Shown here: in pieces, positions 25,694 to 33,086 of the stretch
How the letters are laid out: each line of letters starts with the position of its first letter
Position numbering within the stretch: the stretch's first letter is position 1
NCBI RefSeq assembly: GCF_003710255.1
Contig: NZ_RHIB01000003.1
Span: 372,001-436,000, forward strand
DNA: 64,000 bases
Source: Alteribacter keqinensis
Lineage (GTDB): Bacteria; Bacillota; Bacilli; Bacillales; Salisediminibacteriaceae
Direction: 5' to 3'
Position numbers and translations under genes: made by a program
Notes under the pieces: generated by a model
Databases searched by the model: none
What the model was told of the DNA's origin: nothing
What the model saw: the letters and a program-made list of their open reading frames with translations, nothing else

Positions 25694-26695
25694 TTAATCC
25701 CTAAAAGAGGCGATTTCTGACGGATCTGACTCAAGTCCGTCGCCGTTAACTGACGTAATATAAAACGCGTAATCGGCTGCCCCCTCGGTCCGGAGGGATT
25801 TCCTTTCGTGGGCCGATACGCTTTCTATGTGGTCAAATGCCCCTGTTTCTTTGTTTTCACGGTAAATGCGGTAACCGATGACCGCCTCATCACGGACCGC
25901 GTGCCATGAAATACGGTTGTGCTGGACGATTACGTTTTCCGGTGCTGCAGGAGGGGCACCTTCAAAATCTTCAGCCGGTTCTTCTTCTGCCTCAGGCTCG
26001 ACCAGTTCTGTGTAAACGACGAGCCGCTGATCATGTGTCCCTTCTGCGCGGTCAAACGTGCCGGAACAAGTAATCAGGTTCAGGCGTTTTTTATCCGTTG
26101 GTCCGAAGATTTCTTCTATGGGGGCGTCGTTGCGGCCATAGCTGACAGTTAGTTGCACCTCAAATGTCAGCGGTTCACCGTCCTCTCCGCTCACGTGAAT
26201 CTCGTCACCCGGCTCGAGTTTGTTCAAATCCCAGAATACCGCGGGTCCTGTCCGGCTGTCCACATGCCCTGCAAGGACCGCATTCCCGGTGTTTCCGGGC
26301 ATTGTGCCCGGTTCGAACCAGGCCACACCCTCTGCGTCGGCCGGTACGCCCATCTGTCCGTTATCCAAAACACCGACAGGTTCGATGTCTGCTTCTACCT
26401 CAATGGCGGGAATCGATAGGCTCAGAGGTACGATGCCATATTCAGGCGCCGGTTCCGGTTTAGTGTCTGCTTGATCGTTCTCCTCACCGCCAAGGCGGAC
26501 AAATTCGTCGTTCAGATCAATCGCGCCCGGTTCTTCCTCTTCCGGGACAGAAGCATCCTTCTGAATAGGATCACCTTCAAATTCAGGATCCGCCTCCCAT
26601 TCTGTTTCGATCATTCCTTCATTACTTCCATACACGAAGGTAAAACCGGCCAGAATGGCGAGACCCAGTGACAGGATGAAGATTCTCAGCTTCAT
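25694..26695 (-). CDS. Class F sortase with C-terminal FN3-like domain
   Basis: 333 residues from the ATG at 26695 (TTGGAG upstream). N-terminal membrane segment (6-22), acidic linker rich in Glu/Asp/Pro (30-85), then the sortase domain with His144 (AVLAGHVDS), Cys210 (NLITCSG) and Arg224 (DQRLVVY), a complete catalytic triad. Residues ~247-333 look like a fibronectin type III module (ISWHAVRDEAVIGYRIYREN), unusual for a sortase. It would attach proteins to peptidoglycan on the outside. Its evident substrate, with an MPQTG signal, is encoded directly upstream on the same strand, 73 bases away. Confidence 0.9.
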   Translation of the reverse strand: MKLRIFILSLGLAILAGFTFVYGSNEGMIETEWEADPEFEGDPIQKDASVPEEEEPGAIDLNDEFVRLGGEENDQADTKPEPAPEYGIVPLSLSIPAIEVEADIEPVGVLDNGQMGVPADAEGVAWFEPGTMPGNTGNAVLAGHVDSRTGPAVFWDLNKLEPGDEIHVSGEDGEPLTFEVQLTVSYGRNDAPIEEIFGPTDKKRLNLITCSGTFDRAEGTHDQRLVVYTELVEPEAEEEPAEDFEGAPPAAPENVIVQHNRISWHAVRDEAVIGYRIYRENKETGAFDHIESVSAHERKSLRTEGAADYAFYITSVNGDGLESDPSEIASFRD

Positions 26696-26715
26696 GTATC
26701 TCACTCCAAAGCAGG

Positions 26716-26752
26716 AAAAGGAAGAGAAGACGCGGCTCCTCTTCCTTTTCTA
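26716..26752 (-). terminator. Hairpin between the anchored protein and sortase genes
   Basis: On the minus strand AAGGAAGAG pairs with CTCTTCCTT and TTTTCC follows. It may let the abundant substrate be made in excess over the sortase by partial termination. Confidence 0.6.
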
Positions 26753-26767
26753 TTTATTTAAAATCCG

Positions 26768-28147
26768 TTACGCCTGTACCGCCCTTTTGCGGAAGTATAC
26801 TGCAGCACTTGCTGCCAGCAGGGCACTGATTGTTATCCAGAGCATCATGCCGGTGTTTGATCCGGCACCGCCTCCCATACCGGTCTGCGGCATTTCTTCA
26901 GGCATGTCGCCAGCTTTAAATTCTTCAGGGAACTGATCCACAAATGCGCCGGACAGTGTTTCACCAAGCGCGAACATGTGGTGGTAGCCGTGACGGAAGT
27001 GATCATACGTCATGCTGTAGTCCTCATCCACATATGCGTCAAACGTGTTTGTTACATCAGCCACGTGGGAGGAAACGTTCTCTTCTCCGGCTTCAGCAGG
27101 AATGCGTCCTTCTGTTGCCTCATCAAGGAAACCTGCAAACTCAACCACATAGGCGTCAAGGTCCATCTCAGCCTGTTCCCGAGCTTCCATGTCGCCTTCT
27201 GCAGTGGCAACAACCATGTCACCGAAGAAGTCGATGTGGCTCTGCCAGACGGGTTCAAACGCTGCAGCGCCGTCGTCACCGTAAATGGATCCCATTGCGG
27301 CAGCGAGATCTGATGTGTTTTCATCAAGCGCCCAGCCGGCAAAATCAAAGTCTTCCGCACCGTCATAGCCTTTCTGCATTTCCAGGACCGCAAAAGCGAA
27401 GTGCTCGGCCATCAGATGGTTCAGAGCCGCTCTTAGATCCGCCGCCGGAGTGCTTACTTCTGTATTGTCGAATTCCTCTGGCATCTGGTCGACAATGGCA
27501 CCGGACAGGGCTTCACCGATATCAAACATATGGTGGATCCCGTGACGGATGCCGTGGTAGGCTTCTTCAAATTCCCCGTCTGCATAAGCATCAAAGACAC
27601 TTTTTACGTCCTCAACGTGACCGGCGATATTTTCTTCCCCTGCTTCAGCCGGAAGGCCGCCTTCTGTTGCTGCGTCAAGAAATGCGGCAAATTCCTCTAC
27701 ATAGTTTTCGAGGTTCATTTCCGCCTGTTCCCGGGCTTCCATGTCACCTTCTGCAGTGGCAACTGTCAGGTCACCGAAAAAGTCGATGTGGCTCTGCCAG
27801 ATGCGCTCAAATTCCTGAGCGCCTTCTTCACCGTAAACGGATTCGATGGCAGCGGTGAGTTCCGCCGTGTTTTCGTCAAGTGCCGCACCCACTTCTCCAG
27901 CGTCTTCACTGCCGTCAAAGGCTTTCTGCATGAAAGCAACGGTAATAATGTAATGTTCGGAAAGAAGATGGTCCAAATGTGTTCTCAGGTCTGAAGCCGG
28001 TGTGGATACCTGAGGGGTGTATTCACTGTAGCCGTCTCCATGGTCGTGACCGTCATCGCTGTGATCGTGGGCAAGTGCGTTTCCCGGAACGAGAAGCATC
28101 CCCGCCATCGCCAAAGCTGCAATTCCCTTTGTTTTTCTTTTGAACAT
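26768..28147 (-). CDS. Sortase-anchored surface protein with two His-rich helical repeats
   Basis: 459 residues. Signal peptide (cut after NALA, ~26), then a His/Asp-rich stretch HDHSDDGHDHGDG that could bind metal. Two ~180-residue repeats follow (about 47-225 and 232-407), roughly 55-60% identical, each with VSTPA.DLR, H.L..EH, WQSHIDFFGD, VATAEGDMEAREQAEM, and RHG.HHMF. The C-terminus is a sorting signal: MPQTG (419-423), a hydrophobic stretch and FRKRA. Conserved His in each repeat suggest metal or heme binding, not proven. GGAGAG precedes the ATG; transcription is probably driven by the ECF-type promoter at 28192-28218. Family name not known to me. Confidence 0.85.
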   Translation of the reverse strand: MFKRKTKGIAALAMAGMLLVPGNALAHDHSDDGHDHGDGYSEYTPQVSTPASDLRTHLDHLLSEHYIITVAFMQKAFDGSEDAGEVGAALDENTAELTAAIESVYGEEGAQEFERIWQSHIDFFGDLTVATAEGDMEAREQAEMNLENYVEEFAAFLDAATEGGLPAEAGEENIAGHVEDVKSVFDAYADGEFEEAYHGIRHGIHHMFDIGEALSGAIVDQMPEEFDNTEVSTPAADLRAALNHLMAEHFAFAVLEMQKGYDGAEDFDFAGWALDENTSDLAAAMGSIYGDDGAAAFEPVWQSHIDFFGDMVVATAEGDMEAREQAEMDLDAYVVEFAGFLDEATEGRIPAEAGEENVSSHVADVTNTFDAYVDEDYSMTYDHFRHGYHHMFALGETLSGAFVDQFPEEFKAGDMPEEMPQTGMGGGAGSNTGMMLWITISALLAASAAVYFRKRAVQA

Positions 28148-28191
28148 GTTTCAACTCTCCTTTTTGTTTGTGTTTGTGTTTCTGCCCAAGC

Positions 28192-28218
28192 TAACGGAAG
28201 TGATCGGGAAATGGATCA
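28192..28218 (-). promoter_or_regulatory. Putative ECF-sigma promoter of the anchored-protein/sortase operon
   Basis: Read on the minus strand: AAAGTGATCC, 16 bp, CGTTA. The same two boxes with the same 16-bp spacing lie upstream of the divergent ECF sigma gene (28340-28366). Located 45 nt before the ATG at 28147. Confidence 0.65.
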
Positions 28219-28339
28219 CTTTTTGCAGAAAAAAGATTTATTTATTTTGGAGACGCAGCTAAGAATCCCGTCATGGCAGTGTTTTTTAGGTGAATTTATT
28301 GACGGTCGATTCCAGCCTATTAAAAAGTGAAAATGAAAG

Positions 28340-28366
28340 TGATCCAATTCACTGAAACAACCGTTA
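28340..28366 (+). promoter_or_regulatory. Putative autoregulated ECF-sigma promoter
   Basis: TGATCC (28340-28345), 16 bp, CGTTA (28362-28366), 43 nt before the sigma gene. ECF sigma factors usually transcribe their own gene, and the duplicate of this motif in front of the divergent operon supports it. Confidence 0.65.
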
Positions 28367-28408
28367 TGATAAATACAGAGATTTCATTTTGACAGGAAGG
28401 GGCGTCCA

Positions 28409-28966
28409 ATGGCTATTAAAGATGATAAACAGCTGTACAGGCGTATTCAGGAGCAGGATCAGGCTGCCCTTGAAGCACTGTACGATAAGTATGAAAAGCT
28501 TCTTTTTTCGTTTGCCTTGAAAATGGTTCAACATCCGCAGGCAGCCGAGGAGGTTGTCCAGGAAGTCATGCTGAAGCTGTGGAGGGGAACCGGGCACTAT
28601 GATGATACAAAAGGAAAATTCTCCTCGTGGCTTTTGACAATGACAAGGAATACGGCGATCGACCAGATCCGCAAGCAGAATAAACAGGAAGTTCATTTAA
28701 CCAATGAGTGGGAGCCTGGAGACTCAGGTACCCGCGTAGAAGACATGATAGAGTGGAAAGAACAGGGAGAAACATTGAAGAAAGCGATCCGGACACTGAA
28801 AAAAGAGCAGATCGAAATCGTGGAGCTCTTCTACTTTAAGGGGTACTCACAGAAAAAAATCGCAGAGAAAACAAATCTGCCTCTTGGAACGATCAAAGGA
28901 CGAATCCGGCTTGCGCTGAAACATCTGCGCCAGGAGCTTTCAGTGGAAAGGGGGACTCAGCTATGA
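28409..28966 (+). CDS. ECF RNA polymerase sigma factor (SigK/RskA-partner type)
   Basis: 185 residues. Region 2: ALYDKYEKLLFSFALKMVQH and AAEEVVQEVMLKLWRG, FSSWLLTMTRNTAIDQIRK. Region 4: IVELFYFKGYSQKKIAEKTN, then LPLGTIKGRIRLALKHLRQ. No region 3, as in all ECF factors. It overlaps the anti-sigma gene (ATGA), so the pair is translated together. Neighbouring divergent genes for a wall-anchored protein and its sortase are the likely targets. Confidence 0.93.
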   Translation: MAIKDDKQLYRRIQEQDQAALEALYDKYEKLLFSFALKMVQHPQAAEEVVQEVMLKLWRGTGHYDDTKGKFSSWLLTMTRNTAIDQIRKQNKQEVHLTNEWEPGDSGTRVEDMIEWKEQGETLKKAIRTLKKEQIEIVELFYFKGYSQKKIAEKTNLPLGTIKGRIRLALKHLRQELSVERGTQL

Positions 28967-29817
28967 ATACCAGCCAGTGTGACCGCCTCATTGATTATTT
29001 CAACCGGCAGCTGAGTGAGAATGAACAGAAACAATTTGAAGCGCATCTGTCCTCGTGTGAGGATTGCAGGGAGGAGCTGATGGAGTTGCGGGAATTAACG
29101 GACGATCTTCCGTTTCTTGCGGATCCGGCAGAACCTCCTGAAGATATGAAAAAACGCGTCCTTGCCAATGTGTTTGCAAATGAAGAAAAAAACGTCCGTG
29201 GCAACGGGGTGGATACTAAAGAAAAGAATAACGACCTTGTTGCAGGTCCGGGCACCAGCCGCAGAAAGTCACCAATCCTTTTAGGGTCTCTCGCTGCATC
29301 ACTTTTGCTTTCTGTCGGGCTCAACACCTGGCTCTGGACAGAAAACAGGGAATTGGCAGGGGAAAACGAACAGCTTGCAGGGGAATTTCAGCAGGTGGCT
29401 GAAGAGCGCAACGAACTGGTCACGGAACTGACGGCTATCCGGGACGCCCTTGATGAAGAAACCGCCCCCGGAACGGCACAGGTCGTTCTATCAGCGGGAC
29501 TGGACTCTACCCTCGGTGAAGCGAGCAACGGATTTGCGACGCTCATAACCGAACATGATAAAGTGCAGCTCGTTATTCAGGTAAGTGATATGCCGGAGCT
29601 TTCAGGAACCGAAGCTTATCAGGCATGGATTATCGAAGGGGAAACCCCGATTCCTGCCGGAAGCTTTAAAATTGACGAAACCGGTAACGGCGCTGTCGCT
29701 TTTAACATGCAGGACCTTGAAGAGCTCAACGTGGATCAAATTGCCATCACTCTCGAGCCCCGGCCGAACAACGAACTGCCTGAAGGAGAAATCCTTCTTG
29801 CATCGTCAGGGCAGTAA
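28963..29817 (+). CDS. RskA-type membrane anti-sigma factor
   Basis: 284 residues. The N-terminal zinc anti-sigma domain has HLSSCEDC (HxxxCxxC, about 29-36) and captures the sigma factor on the inside. A membrane segment is at about 106-126 (LLGSLAASLLLSVGLNTWLW), then a coiled coil, and an extracellular RskA domain with SDMPELSGTEAYQAWIIEGE and GAVAFNM.DLEELNV. In this family, regulated intramembrane proteolysis releases the sigma factor. Start overlaps the sigma stop by 4 bases. Confidence 0.93.
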   Translation: MNTSQCDRLIDYFNRQLSENEQKQFEAHLSSCEDCREELMELRELTDDLPFLADPAEPPEDMKKRVLANVFANEEKNVRGNGVDTKEKNNDLVAGPGTSRRKSPILLGSLAASLLLSVGLNTWLWTENRELAGENEQLAGEFQQVAEERNELVTELTAIRDALDEETAPGTAQVVLSAGLDSTLGEASNGFATLITEHDKVQLVIQVSDMPELSGTEAYQAWIIEGETPIPAGSFKIDETGNGAVAFNMQDLEELNVDQIAITLEPRPNNELPEGEILLASSGQ

Positions 29818-29832
29818 AATATAAAAAGCAGT

Positions 29833-29868
29833 TTGGCTGTTGGGATTGCAATCCCAACAGCCATTATT
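29833..29868 (+). terminator. Terminator of the sigma/anti-sigma operon
   Basis: A perfect 15-bp stem (TGGCTGTTGGGATTG paired with CAATCCCAACAGCCA), nearly no loop, followed by TTATTGTTT. Confidence 0.8.
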
Positions 29869-29907
29869 GTTTACCCGCGTGGTCATTATAACGATGCAGA
29901 CTAGATT

Positions 29908-29987
29908 GACCTCAGCCACCACATCACAGCCTACCAGAAGAAGGTGGAAGAGAAAGGCAGGCATACGAATTTTAAATAGATAAAACT
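29908..29987 (+). pseudogene. 3' tail copy of the small phage-type gene
   Basis: About 75 bases match 25374-25455 with only a few substitutions: codons for DLSHHITAYQKKVEE.GRHT, the stop and the following ATAAAAC. It lies upstream of an unrelated gene at 30036. Confidence 0.85.
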
Positions 29988-30035
29988 GGTTCATATGTTA
30001 ATATATTCATATACACTGACCAGGGGGAAGAGAGA

Positions 30036-30590
30036 ATGGGGATGGCGAAAAGGAAGAGGACGATTGCGGTTGCGCTGCTGCTTGGGGTGATTGCCTTTAT
30101 TACAATCCATCTGCAGGGGGCGGATAAGGACCTGATTGAGAGTGCGATCAGGGAGCAGTGGCACGTGAGGGATATGCAACACATTGAGCTGGTGGACGAC
30201 ACGAAGGCGGTGGCGTTTTTTGAAACGGCAGACGGAGTGGAGCGGGAAATGTATATGGAGAAAAGCTGGTTCAGGTGGACGAGCAGGATTGATTACACGT
30301 TTGAACCGGCAAAAAAGAACTACCCGTTCTTTCTGTCTTTTTTCGGCTCCCCGTACCATGAGGAGGGCGATATGAACATGGTTCTCGTCAGGGTCTTTGA
30401 CCAGGACATCAGCACCATCCAGCTGGAGCATGGAGATGCGGTCCTGACTGAGCTTGAGATCCTCGCGAAGGGATCGGACATGGAGCGGTTCGCCCTTGTC
30501 CGTTCAGACAATGATGCCATGTTCAAGGCAGACTTCATTGCCTACAATAGCGACGGTGAGGTCGTTTATACGAACAGCCCGCCACAATAA
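30036..30590 (+). CDS. Membrane-anchored or secreted hypothetical protein
   Basis: 184 residues. Basic N-terminus then a hydrophobic stretch TIAVALLLGVIAFITIHL (about 9-26), with no lipobox Cys, so probably a signal anchor. The rest is soluble and acidic with mixed helix/strand character. GGGGGAAGAGAG precedes the ATG. No family recognised. The DNA directly upstream is the duplicated phage tail, so its promoter region was partly replaced or acquired. Single gene with its own terminator. Confidence 0.6.
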   Translation: MGMAKRKRTIAVALLLGVIAFITIHLQGADKDLIESAIREQWHVRDMQHIELVDDTKAVAFFETADGVEREMYMEKSWFRWTSRIDYTFEPAKKNYPFFLSFFGSPYHEEGDMNMVLVRVFDQDISTIQLEHGDAVLTELEILAKGSDMERFALVRSDNDAMFKADFIAYNSDGEVVYTNSPPQ

Positions 30591-30616
30591 GCAGCACAAT
30601 CATATGACACGAATCG

Positions 30617-30646
30617 ACACCCCCTCCAGCGAGGGGGTGTTTAATA
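30617..30646 (+). terminator. Terminator of the hypothetical protein gene at 30036
   Basis: A perfect 10-bp stem ACACCCCCTC / GAGGGGGTGT with a CAGC loop and TTTAAT. Confidence 0.85.
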
Positions 30647-30869
30647 GGTCGATTTATGATAAAATTACCGGTAATTATCTGGGTACTTTCTTGATTTGAG
30701 GAAAATTACAGGTGGTTAACAGGCTTTAGGGGCTGTATGGACCCTGTATTTTCCCAAATAAAAGTAGATTGATAAGGTTTCCCATCTTACCAGCATCATA
30801 TATGATAAAAGTAGAGGGTCTTTCGATACATATTATCTGCAGTCGGAGTCGCGTTAGGAGTGGAACCGG

Positions 30870-32150
30870 ATGAATGGAAAAGTGTTAAAGTACCATCGTT
30901 TAAAGCAGAGAAAGAAGCAGGACGAAGTATGCAAAGGAATATGTTCGGTCTCATACTACAGCAAGATTGAGAACGACCAGATCGATGTGAGTACTGACTT
31001 GCTTGAGAGGCTGATGGATCGTCTTGATATCCGGGAGGAAGTGAAGTCTGTTCACAATGAAAGCCAGTTAAAAGAACGGATTTACAAGCTCAATGAGAAA
31101 GTGATTGACCGGGAGCTGGCAGAAGCCGCCGAGCTGAGCGGGAGCCTCCAGGAGCAGCTCAACTTTGTCCAGAACCCGAACCTGATCGTGCTGTTTGAGG
31201 TGATTCTTTCCCGTCTGCGTTTTTTGCAGGGGGAAGGGGCCAGTGCCCAGGTGCTTTTGAATAAAAACGAGTCGTTCATCAATGATGTGGAGGACCCGGA
31301 GATACGGTTTCATTTTCTTAAAATGAAGAGTGTGTATGCGTACATGAACCAGGAGTTTCACAAGTCCCTTGAACACCTGAAGGAGGCCGACGCGCTTCTT
31401 GATACGTCGAATTTTCCCCACAAGGATGTGGTGGATCTCTACTACATGCTCGGGCTCACGTCCTACCGGGTGGAGGACATCAATTCGAGCATGCACCACT
31501 TAAACGAAGCGGTGAGGGTGTATGACGCGAACTACGAGTACCACCGTAGCGGGGACTGCCGGCTTCTCCTCGGCCTGTGCTTCAAGGTGCTCGGCAAATA
31601 CAGTAAGGCGGAGAAACAGTTTGAGCTTGCCATGAAACTGGCCAAAAACATCGGGGATAAAAAGTTGGAAGCAAAAGTCCTTCAGGCCAAGGGGGAGACC
31701 TTTGGAGCCATGAACCGCTCCATGGAAGCGATTCATCACTTTCAGATGAGCTACCGGCTCCGTCAGGGAACCGACCGCCTCATTACCATCGTCGCAATTC
31801 TTGAACAGTTTGCGAAAATGCGGCTTTTCAGTGAAATGAAAAGCTGGATCGAGCACGGATTCGAAATTCTCGACGAGCACAAAAGCAAAGCGGGAAGCTT
31901 CCTCGTCCGTCAGTATGAATACCATCTGAAGTACTACGAGCACGTTGCCGGGGATGCAGACACCGAGGAATTTGAAAAAGTACTCAAAGACGAGATCATT
32001 CCCTTCTTTGAAGAAAATCCCCGCCACGAGTTCATTTATAAATACGGCAAGCACCTCGCTGCCCTTTACGAGAAAAAGCAGCACTACTCCAAGAGCGTCC
32101 AGTATTACAAAAAGGCTGTCGGCGCGCTGGAGCGTTTGAAGCATAACTAA
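30870..32150 (+). CDS. XRE-type HTH and TPR-repeat regulator (RNPP-like)
   Basis: 426 residues. N-terminal helix-turn-helix (about 5-55: YHRLKQRKKQDEVCKGICSV, SYYSKIEN) followed by eight or more helical TPR-like repeats such as YYMLGLTSYRVEDINSSMHH and LGLCFKVLGKYSKAEKQFEL. This architecture is that of PlcR, NprR and related regulators that sense secreted peptides and often control exoproteases. A subtilisin gene lies 0.9 kb downstream, but no candidate signal-peptide gene follows it, so peptide control is inference. Start ATG with GGAGTGGAACCGG upstream. Confidence 0.82.
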   Translation: MNGKVLKYHRLKQRKKQDEVCKGICSVSYYSKIENDQIDVSTDLLERLMDRLDIREEVKSVHNESQLKERIYKLNEKVIDRELAEAAELSGSLQEQLNFVQNPNLIVLFEVILSRLRFLQGEGASAQVLLNKNESFINDVEDPEIRFHFLKMKSVYAYMNQEFHKSLEHLKEADALLDTSNFPHKDVVDLYYMLGLTSYRVEDINSSMHHLNEAVRVYDANYEYHRSGDCRLLLGLCFKVLGKYSKAEKQFELAMKLAKNIGDKKLEAKVLQAKGETFGAMNRSMEAIHHFQMSYRLRQGTDRLITIVAILEQFAKMRLFSEMKSWIEHGFEILDEHKSKAGSFLVRQYEYHLKYYEHVAGDADTEEFEKVLKDEIIPFFEENPRHEFIYKYGKHLAALYEKKQHYSKSVQYYKKAVGALERLKHN

Positions 32151-32162
32151 GGAGAGTGTGGC

Positions 32163-32534
32163 ATGGACACATTTGAAGAATTTGTAAAGCAGATTGACAA
32201 TCCGGAGCACCGGGAGCGGATGGAAGAGGTGCTGGTCTGGGTACAGGAGACGTTTCCAGCTTTGACGCCGAAAATCGCCTGGAACCAGCCGATGTTTACG
32301 GACCACGGCACCTATATTATCGGCTTCAGCATCGCCAAGCATCATATGGCCGTTGCCCCTGAGCAGGCAGGGATTCTTCAGTTTTCCGATGACATTGCCA
32401 AGGCCGGCTACGATTATACGAAGGAGCTGGTCCGGTTCCGGTGGGACAGGCCGTTTGATTTCTCCTTACTGGAGAAAATGATCGCGTTTAACATTGAGGA
32501 TAAAGCAGAGTGTTCCACATTCTGGCGGAAGTAA
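32163..32534 (+). CDS. DUF1801 / Fra-like (YdhG) iron-chaperone family protein
   Basis: 123 residues, against 124 for B. subtilis Fra (YdhG). Conserved segments: PALTPKIAWNQPMFTDHGTY, IIGFSIAKHHMAVAPE, and ELVRFRWDRPFDFSLLEKMI. Fra is a frataxin-like protein that delivers iron for Fe-S cluster and heme assembly. It starts 12 bases after the HTH-TPR regulator stop (GGAGAGTGTGGC before ATG), so the two may be co-transcribed. A terminator follows. Confidence 0.82.
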   Translation: MDTFEEFVKQIDNPEHRERMEEVLVWVQETFPALTPKIAWNQPMFTDHGTYIIGFSIAKHHMAVAPEQAGILQFSDDIAKAGYDYTKELVRFRWDRPFDFSLLEKMIAFNIEDKAECSTFWRK

Positions 32535-32536
32535 TG

Positions 32537-32563
32537 AGAGGGCAGCTGAGGCTGCTCTTTTTG
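32537..32563 (+). terminator. Terminator of the Fra-like gene
   Basis: AGAG-GCAGC pairs with GCTGC-TCTTT around a TGAG loop and ends in TTTTT. Confidence 0.75.
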
Positions 32564-32703
32564 TTTATTGTTGATTGTTAAGATTTCTAAGATGTGAATA
32601 ACTTTATGGTGAGATTTTTCCAAGTCCAGCTTCAGTGCCTGCGAGCTCGAGGTCATATAGCGGCAAGTTTTCTTTATCGCTCGTGACTCTTACTCTTTTG
32701 TTA

Positions 32704-32807
32704 TTACCCAAGCCACTCACGGTCGTAGGCGATGATGCCGAAAACAGCGCCGATCACTGCGCCTGTGGCCATGAGAATGAGCATGGCTTTGACGTTTTTT
32801 TGGGCAA
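32704..32807 (-). pseudogene. Possible small membrane protein gene with homopolymer frameshift
   Basis: The frame ending at 32704 reads KNVKAMLILMATGAVIGAVF and then GIIAYDREWLG, a YtxH-like small membrane segment. A TTG at 32807 sits 7 nt after GGGGGG, but the run of seven A after TTGCCC puts it one base out of frame; eight A would join them. Alternatively translation starts at the ATG of MLILMATG. Confidence 0.35.
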
Positions 32808-33086
32808 AATAAGTCCCCCCTTTTTGGTGATCTTAGGTTTATTTTAACATTTCATGCCATAATGTCAGAATATTGGTGGCATTTTGACCCTGAACGATCG
32901 TTGGGGTACAGCCTATTTTCACCCGGATCGGTTGTGAAAATAGAACTGTGTCATATGAAAAAATTGTCAGATAAACGGTTAATTATCTGTAAATTTTGAG
33001 TATTTGTTGAATTTTCCCCCTTTTCCCTGTTAAAGTTCAAATTACAACTTTTTCAAATTCAGCAAGTGGGAAGGGAGAGCGACAAG

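Larger units (their letters stand above)
32535..33086. other. Intergenic region before the subtilisin gene
   Basis: About 550 bases holding a terminator (32537-32563), a possible broken small membrane gene (32704-32807, minus strand) and the AT-rich leader of the subtilisin gene. No other gene is visible. Confidence 0.5.

Noticed and set aside
26944-27858. 304-codon plus-strand frame opposite the anchored protein
   Set aside because: Arg/Gln/His-rich composition of an antisense shadow; the minus strand has a signal peptide, repeats and a sorting signal.
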